64,000 nucleotides of DNA from Streptomyces sp. LaPpAH-108 (GCF_000373625.1 NZ_KB891995.1:542882-606881), one strand, 5' to 3'; counted from the first letter of the stretch, positions 34,143 to 43,016 are shown. A program made the numbers and translations. The notes: generated from the sequence alone by a model not told the origin.

Positions 34143-35246
34143 ATGACCGCAGCCGTCACCCACGATCCGCCACCGACCGCCGGAGACCGGACACCCCGCC
34201 CGCTCATCGTCACCGAGGACGCCCTCCTCCTGGACGACCTGCTGCGCCTGTGCGCGGCGGCGGGCGCCACACCCGAGGTCCACCACGGCGTCCCCGGCCA
34301 CGGCGGCTGGTCGGCCGCCCCGCTCGTCCTGGTCGGGGACGACGCCGCCCGCCGGGTGCGCGGGGCCGCGCGCCGCAGAGGAGTGGTGCTGGTCGGCCGC
34401 GACCAGGACGACCCCGATGTGTGGAAACGCGCCGTCGAGATCGGCGCCGACCACGTCCTGATGCTGCCCGACGGCGAGCAGTGGCTCGTCGACCGCATCG
34501 CGGACGTGGCCGAGGGCGTCGGCCGCCCGGCCCTCACCGTCGGGGTCATCGGCGGCCGGGGCGGCGCCGGGGCCTCCACCCTGGCCTGCGCCCTCGCCGT
34601 CACCTCCGCCCGCGAGGGCGTGCGCACCCTCCTGGTGGACGCCGATCCGCTGGGCGGCGGACTCGACGTGCTCCTCGGCGGCGAGAGCGCGGAGGGCCTG
34701 CGCTGGCCCGCCTTCGCCGCCTCGCGCGGCCGGGTCGGCGGCGGCGCCCTGGAGGAGTCCCTGCCCGCGCTGCACGCCCTGCGGGTGCTCAGCTGGGACC
34801 GGGGCGACTGCGTGGCCGTGCCGCCCCAGGCCGTCCGCGCGGTGCTCGCCGCCGCCCGGCGACGCGGCGGCACGGTCGTCGTCGACCTCCCGCGCCGCCT
34901 GGACGACGGGGTCGCCGAAGTCCTCGCCCAGCTCGACCTGGCCCTGCTCGTCGTCCCGGCCGAACTGCGCGCCATGGCCGCGGCGGGACGCGTCGCCTCC
35001 GCCGTCGGCATGGTCGTGCGCGACCTGCGCGTCGCGGTGCGCGGACCGTGCGCGCCCGGACTCGACGACCGCGAGGTGGCCCGGCTGCTCGACCTCCCCC
35101 TGGCCGGCACCGTCCCCCTCGAACCCGCGCTCACCCGCCCGCGCGCCACCGCCAAACCGCCCGGCGCGAACGGGCGCGGCCCGCTGGCCCGCTTCTGCGC
35201 CGCCTTCTGGGAGCAGGCCCTGGCCGAGACGGGAGGCCCCCGATGA
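34143..35246 (+). CDS. ssd: septum-site/CpaE-like P-loop protein (Ssd)
   Basis: The 367-residue protein has a receiver-like N-terminal half (RPLIVTEDALLLDDLLRLCAA to about 130) and a MinD/ParA-type ATPase half with GVIGGRGGAGASTLACALA near 140 and LLVDADPLGGGLDVLLGG near 167. The Walker A lacks the usual KG start (GRGGAGAST), as in Ssd of M. tuberculosis (Rv3660c), which affects septum formation, and in CpaE proteins that localise Tad pili. AAAGGGA nine bases upstream supports the ATG. The stop overlaps the TadA start. It leads the Tad-like operon. Confidence 0.88.
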   Translation: MTAAVTHDPPPTAGDRTPRPLIVTEDALLLDDLLRLCAAAGATPEVHHGVPGHGGWSAAPLVLVGDDAARRVRGAARRRGVVLVGRDQDDPDVWKRAVEIGADHVLMLPDGEQWLVDRIADVAEGVGRPALTVGVIGGRGGAGASTLACALAVTSAREGVRTLLVDADPLGGGLDVLLGGESAEGLRWPAFAASRGRVGGGALEESLPALHALRVLSWDRGDCVAVPPQAVRAVLAAARRRGGTVVVDLPRRLDDGVAEVLAQLDLALLVVPAELRAMAAAGRVASAVGMVVRDLRVAVRGPCAPGLDDREVARLLDLPLAGTVPLEPALTRPRATAKPPGANGRGPLARFCAAFWEQALAETGGPR

Positions 35247-36475
35247 CCCTCCCCGGACTCGACCGGGCCGACGGCGCGGCCCTGCTCGACGGTGTCCGGC
35301 GCCGCCTGGCCGAGAGCGGCGCCGAACCCACCCCCGCCCGTGTCGCCCAGGCCCTGCGCGAACAGGGCCGGGTCCTGGGCGACGCCGAGGTCCTGGGCGC
35401 GGCCGAACACCTGCGCTCCGAACTGGTCGGCTCCGGCCCGCTGGAACCGCTGCTCGCGGACCCCGCGGTCACCGACGTGCTGGTGACCGCCCCGGACCGG
35501 GTGTGGGTCGACCGGGGCGGCGGCCTGGAGCTGACCCGGGTGACCTTCCCCGACCCGGCGGCGGTACGACGCCTCGCGCAGCGGCTCGCCGCCGTCGCCG
35601 GACGGCGCCTGGACGACGCGCGGCCCTGGGCGGACGCCCGGCTGCCCGACGGCACCCGGCTGCACGCCGTGCTGCCCCCGGTGGCCGTCGGCTGCACCTG
35701 CCTCTCCCTGCGGGTGGTGCGGCCCCGCGCCTTCACCCTCGCCGAACTGGCCCGCGCAGGCACCCTGCCACCCGCAGGCGACCGGCTCCTGCGCGCCCTG
35801 CTGGACGCCCGGCTCAGCTTTCTCATCAGCGGCGGAACCGGCTCCGGCAAGACCACGCTCCTGAGCGCGCTGCTCGGCCTGGTCGGACCCCGGGAGCGGA
35901 TCGTGCTCGCGGAGGACTCGGCCGAGCTGCGACCCGACCATCCGCACGTCGTACGGCTGGAGACCCGGCCCGCGAACCAGGAGGGCGCCGGTCTGGTCAC
36001 GCTGGAGGACCTGGTCCGGCAGGCGCTGCGGATGCGGCCCGACCGGCTGGTCGTCGGGGAGGTGCGCGGGCCCGAGGTGGTGCATCTGCTGGCCGCGCTC
36101 AACACGGGCCACGAGGGCGGCTGCGGCACCGTGCACGCCAACGCGGCGGGCGACGTACCGGCCCGGCTCGAGGCACTGGGCACGGCGGCCGGGCTCGACC
36201 GGGCCGCGCTGCACAGCCAGTTGGCGGCGGCGCTGTCGGTGGTGCTCCATCTCGTGCGCGACCGGACCGGACGGCGCCGGATCGCCGAGGTGCACGTCCT
36301 GGAGCGGGACGCCTCCGGCCTGGTGCGGACGGTGCCCGCACTGCGGTGGGGCGAGCGGGCGTTCGTCGCCGAGCGGGGGTGGTCACGACTGCGGGAGCTG
36401 CTGGGCGGCGGGCGCTTTCAGGGACTTGAGGACCGCGAGCACGGTCGCGGCGACGGGAGTGGTGGCGATGGCTGA
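35243..36475 (+). CDS. tadA: TadA/CpaF-type secretion ATPase
   Basis: The 410-residue hexameric ATPase of the type II/IV secretion superfamily powers pilin assembly. After a helical N-domain it has GTGSGKTTLLSALLGLV (Walker A, about 210), the Asp box IVLAEDSAELRPDHPHVVRLE, MRPDRLVVGEVRGPE (Walker B, about 268) and the His box GHEGGCGTVHANA near 290. It overlaps ssd by four bases at the start and the next gene by eight at the end. The last 30 residues are Gly/Arg/Asp-rich, the product of the overlap. Confidence 0.93.
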   Translation: MTLPGLDRADGAALLDGVRRRLAESGAEPTPARVAQALREQGRVLGDAEVLGAAEHLRSELVGSGPLEPLLADPAVTDVLVTAPDRVWVDRGGGLELTRVTFPDPAAVRRLAQRLAAVAGRRLDDARPWADARLPDGTRLHAVLPPVAVGCTCLSLRVVRPRAFTLAELARAGTLPPAGDRLLRALLDARLSFLISGGTGSGKTTLLSALLGLVGPRERIVLAEDSAELRPDHPHVVRLETRPANQEGAGLVTLEDLVRQALRMRPDRLVVGEVRGPEVVHLLAALNTGHEGGCGTVHANAAGDVPARLEALGTAAGLDRAALHSQLAAALSVVLHLVRDRTGRRRIAEVHVLERDASGLVRTVPALRWGERAFVAERGWSRLRELLGGGRFQGLEDREHGRGDGSGGDG

Positions 36476-37343
36476 GGTCGGCATGGGCGAACTGGGCACG
36501 GGCGCGGCGCTGGTGTGCCTCGCGGGCCTCGGGTGGACGTACCGCACGCGGCAACAGGGAGTACGGCGGGCGCGGTTGCTGCTGACGGGCGGCGGGACGG
36601 TGGCGACCGGGCCGCCTTCCCTGGAGCGGGCCGTGGCCGAACTGCGGCGGCGGACCGGCAGGTTGGGTGCCGAGTGGTGGTCGCTCGCGGCCGGGCTGCT
36701 GCTGGCCTTCCTGGGCGCGTCGGTGATTCCGGTGGTCGCGGGGGCTGTCGGGGTGCCGCTGCTGCGCAGATTGCGGATCGCCGGACAGGCCCGGAGGGCC
36801 GAGGAACGCCGGGCGGAGGCGGTGATCGCCCTGTGCGGGGCGCTGGCCGGGGAGGTGCGCGCGGGACGGCAGCCCGGCGAGGCGCTGCTGCGGGCCGAAC
36901 GGGACTGCGGCGGGCTGGGTGAGGCGCAGGCCGCCGTGATCGCCGCCGCCCGCTTCGGCGGGGACGTGCCGGGGGCCCTCGCCCTCGCGGCACGGCGGCC
37001 GGGTGCCGAGGGACTGCTGGGGCTCGCCGCGTGCTGGCGGGTCGCCGTGGACCAGGGCGCGGGACTCGCCGACGGCCTCGACCGGCTGGACGGCGCCCTG
37101 CGCGCCGAACGCGACCAACGGGCCGACCTCCGCGCCCAGTTGTCCGGCGCCCGCGCCACCGCCCTGCTGCTGGCCGCGCTGCCCGTGCTCGGGCTGCTGC
37201 TCGGCGCCGCCATGGGCGCCCACCCGCTGCGCGTACTGCTCCACACCGGGGCCGGACTCGGCTGTCTGGCGGCCGGGGCGGTGTTCGAGGCGGCCGGGGT
37301 CTGGTGGTCCCACCGGATCGTGCGGGGAGCGGAGGCGACATGA
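36468..37343 (+). CDS. tadB: TadB-like type II secretion F-domain membrane protein
   Basis: The 291-residue protein has an N-terminal helix, a basic cytoplasmic loop and two close helices (about 77-97). A T2SSF domain follows with ALCGALAGEVRAGRQPGEAL near 122 and GLLGLAACWRVAVDQGAGLADGLDRL near 180, ending in a further helix pair. This is the inner-membrane platform of Tad pili. The ATG at 36468 with GGGAGTGG upstream is preferred over 36426. The stop overlaps the next start. Confidence 0.82.
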   Translation: MAEVGMGELGTGAALVCLAGLGWTYRTRQQGVRRARLLLTGGGTVATGPPSLERAVAELRRRTGRLGAEWWSLAAGLLLAFLGASVIPVVAGAVGVPLLRRLRIAGQARRAEERRAEAVIALCGALAGEVRAGRQPGEALLRAERDCGGLGEAQAAVIAAARFGGDVPGALALAARRPGAEGLLGLAACWRVAVDQGAGLADGLDRLDGALRAERDQRADLRAQLSGARATALLLAALPVLGLLLGAAMGAHPLRVLLHTGAGLGCLAAGAVFEAAGVWWSHRIVRGAEAT

Positions 37344-38197
37344 ACGGGGAGTTCGTCCACAGGCTGGGGGTGACGGTGTGCGTGGCGTCGGCTCTGGCGT
37401 GGGTGGCGTGGCGGGTGGACGCGGCTCGGCGGGGGCGGCGGGAGAGGCATCGGGCGGCGGGGTTGGTGGCGGGTGCCCGGGGCGGCGGCGGTGCGAGCAG
37501 TGCCCGCGGACGGACGAGGGTGACCGGTGTGCCGCCGACCGTGCCGGTGCTCGGGAGCGGGCACACGGCCGGTGGACTGCCGGGCGCTGTACGACCGTGG
37601 CTGCCCCTCCTCGGCGCGGCCGGTGGGGCGTGGGTCCTGGTCGGCGGGGTCGCGGGAGCCCTCGTGGGGCTCGGTGTGGCGGCGGGGCTGTGGCGATGGC
37701 GTCGCGAGAAGGGCGCCCGGCAACCCGCCGAGACGGTCGACAGGGCGGCAGCCGCCCGTCAACTCCCCCTCGCAGCAGAGCTGCTGGCAGCCTGCGTCGC
37801 GGCCGGAGCCGAACCCGTGGTCGCCGCGCAGGCGGTCGGGGACGCCCTCGGCGGGCCGGTCGGGGACGCGCTGGCGCGGGGTGCGGCCGAGGTACGGCTC
37901 GGCGGTGAACCGGCGGGCGCCTGGCGGCGGTTGACCGCGCTGCCGGGGGCGGGACGGCTCGCCCGGCTGCTGGAGCGGGCGTCCGAATCGGGGCTGCCCG
38001 CCGCGGCCCCTGCGGCCCGGATCGCCTCGGACGCGCGGGCGGAGTCGGCCCGCGCCGCCACGACCCGGGCCCGTCGGGCGGCCGTGCTGATCTCCGCGCC
38101 CGTGGGGCTGTGCTTCCTGCCCGCCTTCATCGCCATCGGGGTGCTGCCCGTAGTGATCGGGCTGGCGGGCGGGGTGCTGGGAGGAGGTGGTCGCTGA
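37340..38197 (+). CDS. tadC: TadC-like type II secretion F-domain membrane protein
   Basis: The 285-residue second platform protein has helices at about 8-25, 86-118 and 240-275. The F-domain contains LPLAAELLAACVAAGAEPVVAAQAVGDALGGPVGDAL near 145 and a late LISAPVGLCFLPAFIAIGVLPVVIGLAGG. It follows tadB with an ATGA overlap. Part of the N-terminal region (30-80) is low in complexity (Gly/Arg/Ser), longer than in mycobacterial counterparts. Confidence 0.82.
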   Translation: MNGEFVHRLGVTVCVASALAWVAWRVDAARRGRRERHRAAGLVAGARGGGGASSARGRTRVTGVPPTVPVLGSGHTAGGLPGAVRPWLPLLGAAGGAWVLVGGVAGALVGLGVAAGLWRWRREKGARQPAETVDRAAAARQLPLAAELLAACVAAGAEPVVAAQAVGDALGGPVGDALARGAAEVRLGGEPAGAWRRLTALPGAGRLARLLERASESGLPAAAPAARIASDARAESARAATTRARRAAVLISAPVGLCFLPAFIAIGVLPVVIGLAGGVLGGGGR

Positions 38198-38262
38198 GGA
38201 GGGAGCGTGAGTGATTCCGACCGTAAGCAGGACCGAGCAGGCTGATCAGAAAGGGACTTGAG

Positions 38263-38463
38263 ATGCGACAGAAGGCAGGACGGGTGTGGCGGCGGCTGCG
38301 GCAGCGGTGCCGCGAGGACGCCGGAATGGTGACCTCCGAGTACGCCATGGGGATCATCGCGGCGGTCGGGTTCGCGCTGCTCCTCTACGAGGTCGTCACC
38401 AGCGGGCAGGTCAAGGCGGAGCTGCAGGGCATCGTGAAACGGGCGCTCAGTGCGCACACATGA
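38263..38463 (+). CDS. Flp-like prepilin (DUF4244)
   Basis: The 66-residue protein is a probable structural pilin. A basic leader of about 20 residues ends in the class III cleavage context EDAGMVTSEYAMG (cleavage after Gly, with Glu and Tyr at +5/+6 as in Flp pilins), followed by one hydrophobic helix (IIAAVGFALLLYEVV) and a short tail. A pilus or pseudopilus assembled by the TadA-TadC machine is inferred. AGGGACTTGAG precedes the ATG. The 3' end overlaps tadE by 14 bases. Confidence 0.85.
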   Translation: MRQKAGRVWRRLRQRCREDAGMVTSEYAMGIIAAVGFALLLYEVVTSGQVKAELQGIVKRALSAHT

Positions 38464-38839
38464 GCCGCGCGGCGACCGGGGGTTCGTGACCGCCGAGTCG
38501 GCCATGGCGCTGTCCGTGCTGGTGGCGTTCACCATGACGCTGGTCTGGGGGCTGCTCGTGGTCGCCGCCCAGATCCGGTGCGTGGACGCCGCCCGCGCGG
38601 GCGCCCGGGCCGCCGCCCGGCAGGACCCGGATGACGCGGTGCTGCGGGCGGCCCGCGAGACGGCGCCGGACGGCGCCGAGGTGAGCGTCGGCCGGGAGGG
38701 CGGCCGGGTCAGGGTGACCGTGGTGGCCAGACCACCGGTGCTGAGCGGGCTGCCGTTCGACGTACGGGAGGAGGCGGTCGCCGATGCGGAGGAGACCGTC
38801 GGCGCCGGGGAAGCCCCGGCCCGGGAAGGAGGCGGGTGA
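38450..38839 (+). CDS. tadE: TadE-like minor pseudopilin
   Basis: The 129-residue protein starts with GTG inside the end of the pilin gene. It has GDRGFVTAESAMALSVLVAFTMTLVWGLLVVAAQ (residues 8-41), a TadE-type helix with a Glu at the pilin-like +5 position, followed by a periplasmic beta region (RCVDAARAGARAAARQDP...). TadE proteins are minor components of Tad pili. Heavily overlapping gene ends indicate coupled translation across the operon. Confidence 0.82.
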   Translation: MRTHEPRGDRGFVTAESAMALSVLVAFTMTLVWGLLVVAAQIRCVDAARAGARAAARQDPDDAVLRAARETAPDGAEVSVGREGGRVRVTVVARPPVLSGLPFDVREEAVADAEETVGAGEAPAREGGG

Positions 38840-39276
38840 TGAGGTGGCGGGACGGTACGGCTCACCGGGGCCGGGGAGACCAGGGCTCCGCGACCGTCTG
38901 GAGCCTCGGGGCCGTCGCGGTGCTGTGCGTGGTGTTCGGTGCGGTGCTCGCCCTCGGGCACGCCGTCGTCGTACGGCACCGCGCGGCCGGCGCGGCGGAC
39001 CTCGCGGCGCTCGCGGCGGCGGACCACTGGGCCGAGGGCGACGTGGCGGCGTGCGCCCGGGCCGAGCAGGTGGCCACGGCACAGGGCGCGCGGCTCGTGC
39101 GGTGCGTGCTCTCCGGGGAGATCTCGGACGTGAGCGCGGGCGTGGGACGGGGGCCGTTCACGGCGGAGGTCAGATCCAGGGCGGGTCCGGCGACGGATTC
39201 CACGGGGCCGGTGCCGGACCCCGGGGCGCCCGCCTCGCCGCCCTCTCACTCACCGACGCGCTCCCCGGCGGGCTGA
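38839..39276 (+). CDS. TadG/Rv3654c-like secreted minor protein
   Basis: The 145-residue protein has GDQGSATVWSLGAVAVLCVVFGAVLALGHAVVVRHRAAGAADLAALAAADHW, the single helix and following AGAADLAALAAA motif shared by TadG-type and Rv3654c-like helicase/secretion neighbourhood proteins. The tail is Pro/Ser-rich. The start could also be GTG at 38836. Its last 31 bases overlap the end of the convergent helicase gene, an unusual arrangement. It is the last gene of the Tad cluster. Confidence 0.78.
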   Translation: MRWRDGTAHRGRGDQGSATVWSLGAVAVLCVVFGAVLALGHAVVVRHRAAGAADLAALAAADHWAEGDVAACARAEQVATAQGARLVRCVLSGEISDVSAGVGRGPFTAEVRSRAGPATDSTGPVPDPGAPASPPSHSPTRSPAG

Positions 39277-41948
39277 GACCCGGCCTTCTCGGCCCCTGCC
39301 GCGTCTGTGCGGCTGGCCCCGGCCGCGACCTCGGGGCCTGCCGTCCCGGCGGCCTCCGCCTCGGCCCGGCTCACCTCGACGCCGCTCACCTCGGTGCCGC
39401 TCGCCCCGGCCTCCGCAGCCCCGGCCTCCGCAGCCCCGGCCTCCGCAGCCCCGGCCTCCGCAGCCCCGGCCTCCGTGGCCCCGGTACCCGCGCCCTCCGC
39501 CTCGGCCGCCCCCCGCAGCAGCACCCCCAGGAGCCGCACCGCTCCCCGCTTGTGCAGGGGATCGTTGCCGTTGCCGCACTTGGGGGACTGGATGCAGGAC
39601 GGGCAGCCCGCGTCGCACTCGCAGGAGGCGATGGCCTCGCGGGTGGCGGTGAGCCAGGAGCGGGCGGTGTGGAAGGCGCGTTCGGCGAAGCCCGCACCGC
39701 CGGGGTGGCCGTCGTAGACGAAGACGGTGGGCAGCAAGGTGTCGGGGTGGAGCGGGACGGAGACGCCGCCGATGTCCCAGCGGTCGCAGGTGGCGAAGAG
39801 GGGCAGCATGCCGATGGAGGCGTGTTCGGCGGCGTGCAGGGAGCCGCCGAGGATCTCCGGGCTGATCCCGGCCTGGTCGAGCTGGTCCTCGGTGACCGTC
39901 CACCACACCGCGCGGGTGCGCAGCGTCCGCGGAGGAAGGTCCAGTTTCGCCTCGCCGAGCACTTCACCGGTGATCAGGCGGCGGCGCAGGAAGGAGACGA
40001 CTTGGTTGGTGACCTCGACGGAGCCGTAGCACAGGCGCCCGGCGCCCCACGGGATCTCGGTGTCCGTCTCCAGGACGGAGATCGAGGTGGTGTCGCGGGC
40101 GACGGTGGAGTAGGGCGGGTCGGCCCGTTCCACCAGGGCGACGGAGTGCTTCAGGTCGAGCGAGCGCACCAGATAGGTGCGGCCCTGGTGGAGGTGGACG
40201 GCGCCCTCGTGGACGGTGGAGTGCGCGGAGCCCGCGTCCACCGTGCCGAGCAGATGCCCGGTGCCCTCCTCCACGATCTGCACCGGGGGTCCGCCCTCGC
40301 CGCGGATGTCGGTCAGGTCGGCGGCGCGCTCGCGGCGGGTCCAGTGCCAGGCGCGGGTGCGGCGGCGCAGCAGCTTCGCGGCCTCCAGCTGGGGCAGCAG
40401 CCCGGCGGTCGCGGGGCCGAAGAGATCGAGGTCGGCCTCGGTGAGCGGGATCTCGGCGGCGGCGGCGCACAGGTGCGGGGCGAGGACGTAGGGGTTGTCG
40501 GGGTCCAGGACCGTGGACTCCACAGGGCGGTCGAACAGGGCCTCGGGGTGGTGGACGAGGTAGGTGTCCAGCGGGTCGTCGCGGGCCACCAGCACCGCAA
40601 GGGCGCCCTGTCCGGCCCGGCCCGCGCGGCCCGCCTGCTGCCACAGGGAGGCCCGGGTGCCCGGGTAGCCCGCGATGACCACCGCGTCCAGGCCCGAGAC
40701 GTCCACGCCCAGCTCCAGGGCGGTCGTGGCGGCCAGACCGAGGAGTTCGCCGGAGTGCAGGGCGCGCTCCAGGGCGCGGCGTTCCTCGGGGAGGTAGCCG
40801 CCCCGGTAGGCACGGACCCGTCCGGCCAGCGAGCGGTCGACCTCGGCCAGCCGTTCCTGGGCGATGACCGAGATCAGCTCGGCGCCGCGCCGGGAGCGGA
40901 CGAAGGCGACCGAGCGCACGCCCTGGACGGCGAGGTCGGTCAGCAGGTCGGCCGTCTCGGCGGTGGCGGTGCGCCGCACGGGGGCGCCCTTCTCGCCGTG
41001 CAGCTCGGTGAGCGGGGGCTCCCAGAGGGCGAAGACGAGTTCGCCGCGCGGGGAGGCGTCGTCGGCGACCTCGACCACCGGCAGCCCGGTCAGCCGCCCG
41101 GCGGACACGGCGGGCTCGGCGGAGGTGGCGGAGGCGAGCAGGAAGACGGGGGAGGAGCCGTAGCGGGCGCACAGACGGCGCAGCCGTCGCAGCACCTGGG
41201 CGACGTGCGAGCCGAAGACGCCCCGGTAGGTGTGGCACTCGTCGATCACGACGTACTTGAGCGACTTCAGGAAGGAGGACCAGCGGGGGTGGGCGGGCAG
41301 GACGCCCCGGTGGAGCATGTCGGGGTTGGTCAGCACGTAGTTCGCGTGCTGGCGGACCCACTCGCGTTCCTCGAAGGGGGTGTCGCCGTCGTAGACGGCC
41401 GCGCGCACCGCCGTGCCGAGCGGGTCGGCGAGTTCGCGCACCGCGCGGCACTGGTCGGCGGCCAGGGCCTTGGTGGGGGACAGGTACAGGGCGGTCGCGC
41501 CCCGGCCGTTCGGCGCCTCGGAGCCGTCCAGGAGCGCGGAGAGCACCGGGACGAGATAGGCGAGGGACTTGCCGGAGGCGGTGCCGGTGGCGACGACCAC
41601 CGAATCGCCGTCCAGCGCGTGCTCGGCGGCGCGTGCCTGGTGGGCCCAGGGGTGCTCGATCCCGCACGCCTCGACCGCCGCGACGACCTCGGAGCGAATC
41701 CGGTCCGGCCAGACGGCATGGCGGCCCGCGCGCGGGGGCAAGTGCTCCGTATGAGTGATGCGCGCGGATCTGCTCGGGCCGGAGGCGAGCCTGCCCAGGA
41801 CCGCCCCCGGGGACGGGTGGGACGCCGGGTCCGGCTGGGATCGGTCGGGTCGGTGATTCTTGGCCATCGGCACCGAGTGTGTCACCGGCTTGACGGACAA
41901 TGGAGCCAAGGCGTCGTGCACACCTGCCGGTAAGTGATTGAATGCCAT
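39246..41948 (-). CDS. DEAD/DEAH-box helicase with DUF1998-type C-terminus
   Basis: The 900-residue superfamily 2 helicase has VVVATGTASGKSLAYLVP (Walker A), YVVIDECHTYRG (DECH box), FLLASATSAEP (motif III), and WQQAGRAGRAGQGA (motif VI). A C-terminal region carries a four-cysteine zinc module (CECDAGCPSCIQSPKCG). This is the Hrq1/Rv3649-like group, implicated in DNA repair. The last 60 residues are five-residue repeats (EAGAA type) encoded by a tandem repeat. The ATG at 41948 is used; an ATG at 41867 is the main alternative, and neither has a clear ribosome site. The gene is divergent from bldG, 82 bases away. Confidence 0.88.
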   Translation of the reverse strand: MAFNHLPAGVHDALAPLSVKPVTHSVPMAKNHRPDRSQPDPASHPSPGAVLGRLASGPSRSARITHTEHLPPRAGRHAVWPDRIRSEVVAAVEACGIEHPWAHQARAAEHALDGDSVVVATGTASGKSLAYLVPVLSALLDGSEAPNGRGATALYLSPTKALAADQCRAVRELADPLGTAVRAAVYDGDTPFEEREWVRQHANYVLTNPDMLHRGVLPAHPRWSSFLKSLKYVVIDECHTYRGVFGSHVAQVLRRLRRLCARYGSSPVFLLASATSAEPAVSAGRLTGLPVVEVADDASPRGELVFALWEPPLTELHGEKGAPVRRTATAETADLLTDLAVQGVRSVAFVRSRRGAELISVIAQERLAEVDRSLAGRVRAYRGGYLPEERRALERALHSGELLGLAATTALELGVDVSGLDAVVIAGYPGTRASLWQQAGRAGRAGQGALAVLVARDDPLDTYLVHHPEALFDRPVESTVLDPDNPYVLAPHLCAAAAEIPLTEADLDLFGPATAGLLPQLEAAKLLRRRTRAWHWTRRERAADLTDIRGEGGPPVQIVEEGTGHLLGTVDAGSAHSTVHEGAVHLHQGRTYLVRSLDLKHSVALVERADPPYSTVARDTTSISVLETDTEIPWGAGRLCYGSVEVTNQVVSFLRRRLITGEVLGEAKLDLPPRTLRTRAVWWTVTEDQLDQAGISPEILGGSLHAAEHASIGMLPLFATCDRWDIGGVSVPLHPDTLLPTVFVYDGHPGGAGFAERAFHTARSWLTATREAIASCECDAGCPSCIQSPKCGNGNDPLHKRGAVRLLGVLLRGAAEAEGAGTGATEAGAAEAGAAEAGAAEAGAAEAGASGTEVSGVEVSRAEAEAAGTAGPEVAAGASRTDAAGAEKAGSQPAGERVGE
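39408..39482 (-). repeat. 15-base tandem repeat in the helicase 3' end
   Basis: Five copies of GGCCTCCGCAGCCCC, the last diverged, encode EAGAA-type five-residue repeats at the helicase C-terminus. Copy number is likely to vary between strains. Confidence 0.9.
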
Positions 41949-42030
41949 CGCGGCTGGCGTTGCGTCCCGGGGGCCGCAAGCCGAGATGTCCCGAGGGACG
42001 ACCGCTCGATAGCAAGGTGCTGGAGGTTCC

Positions 42031-42372
42031 GTGGACCTGTCCCTGTCGACCCGTACCGTCGGCGATCGCACGGTCGTCGAGGTCGGTGGCGAAATCGATG
42101 TGTATACCGCGCCCAAGCTGCGCGAGCAGCTGGTCGAGCTGGTGAACGACGGGAATTTCCACCTCGTCGTCGACATGGAGGGCGTGGACTTCCTCGACTC
42201 CACCGGTCTCGGCGTGCTGGTCGGCGGCCTGAAGCGGGTGCGTGCCCACGAGGGCTCGCTGCGCCTGGTCTGCAACCAGGAGCGCATCCTGAAGATCTTC
42301 CGCATCACCGGCCTCACCAAGGTGTTCCCGATTCACACCTCGGTCGAGGAAGCGGTGGAGGCCACCGACTGA
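42031..42372 (+). CDS. bldG: BldG, STAS-domain anti-sigma factor antagonist
   Basis: The 113-residue protein is a single STAS domain with the phosphorylation motif FLDSTGLGVLVGG near residue 54-66. The serine there is phosphorylated in BldG and dephosphorylation frees it to bind anti-sigma factors. BldG is required for aerial mycelium, sporulation and antibiotic production. Near-identity with BldG as I remember it makes the call firm. The start is GTG with GGAGG seven bases upstream. The downstream anti-sigma-like gene is partly cotranscribed in S. coelicolor, and a weak hairpin lies between. Confidence 0.97.
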   Translation: MDLSLSTRTVGDRTVVEVGGEIDVYTAPKLREQLVELVNDGNFHLVVDMEGVDFLDSTGLGVLVGGLKRVRAHEGSLRLVCNQERILKIFRITGLTKVFPIHTSVEEAVEATD

Positions 42373-42390
42373 CGACGGACCGTTCGCCGA

Positions 42391-42412
42391 GTCCGGGCCC
42401 CGCGGCCCGGAC
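42391..42412 (+). terminator. hairpin between bldG and the anti-sigma-like gene
   Basis: GTCCGGGCC-CCGC-GGCCCGGAC is a perfect 9-base hairpin 19 bases after bldG. Without a T-run it probably gives partial termination, consistent with separate and joint transcripts of the two genes. Confidence 0.65.
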
Positions 42413-42524
42413 CCCGGTGGGTCCTGTCCCGCGCCGTGTGCCGGGGCACAGAAGTACAGCGTGGGGTGCGGGCTTTCGGCTGCCCCGCCCCCGTGTCGCA
42501 CGCCCGTAGTAGCGAGGGGGATGC

Positions 42525-42962
42525 ATGGCCACCGTCGAACTCCGCTTCAGCGCGCTGCCCGAGCACGTCCGTACCGCCCGCCTGGTGGCGGCTGCGGTGG
42601 CGCGCCGGGCCGGAGTGGACGAGGCCGTGCTGGACGAGGTCCGGCTCGCCGTGGGCGAGGCCTGCTCCCGCGCCGTCGGGCTGCACCAGAGCGGGGGCAT
42701 CACCGCACCGGTGAAGGTCGCGCTGATCGAGGAGGAGAAGCTGTTCTCCATCGAGGTCGGCGACGAGGCCCCGCATCCGGTCGCCGCCGAACGGGTGGCG
42801 GGCGGTCCCGCGTCCGACGCGGACGTGGAGGCCGAGGAGGACGAGATGGGCCTCGCGGTCATCAGCGGACTGGTGGACGACGTCAAGGTCACCACCGGCG
42901 CGGACGGCGGTCTGATCCGCATGTCCTGGCCGACGGTGCCTCCGGTCACCCCGCTTCTCTGA
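42525..42962 (+). CDS. anti-sigma-factor-like ATP-binding protein
   Basis: The 145-residue GHKL-fold protein is of the RsbW/SpoIIAB type: the N-box VDEAVLDEVRLAVGEACSRAVGLH near residue 35-58, an acidic insertion (AEEDE) near 105, and the G-box-like MGLAVISGLVDDVKVTT. It is the conserved partner gene of bldG (SCO3548) and is thought to be one of the kinases/anti-sigma factors that BldG binds. GGGGG lies upstream of the ATG. A strong terminator follows. Confidence 0.88.
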   Translation: MATVELRFSALPEHVRTARLVAAAVARRAGVDEAVLDEVRLAVGEACSRAVGLHQSGGITAPVKVALIEEEKLFSIEVGDEAPHPVAAERVAGGPASDADVEAEEDEMGLAVISGLVDDVKVTTGADGGLIRMSWPTVPPVTPLL

Positions 42963-42993
42963 TCCCACCCTCGCCGCACCCGCACCACCACCC

Positions 42994-43016
42994 AGGGCCC
43001 TGCCGAGCAGGGCCCT
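42994..43016 (+). terminator. terminator of the bldG operon
   Basis: AGGGCCCTGC-CGA-GCAGGGCCCT, a perfect 10-base hairpin, is followed by TTTG and lies 32 bases after the anti-sigma-like gene. Confidence 0.9.

Noticed and set aside
33890..35240. Long N-terminal extension of the TadA frame (open from 33890)
   Set aside because: The region is the shadow of ssd in another frame, rich in Arg and Pro, and the ATG at 35243 overlaps the ssd stop exactly as in a coupled operon.
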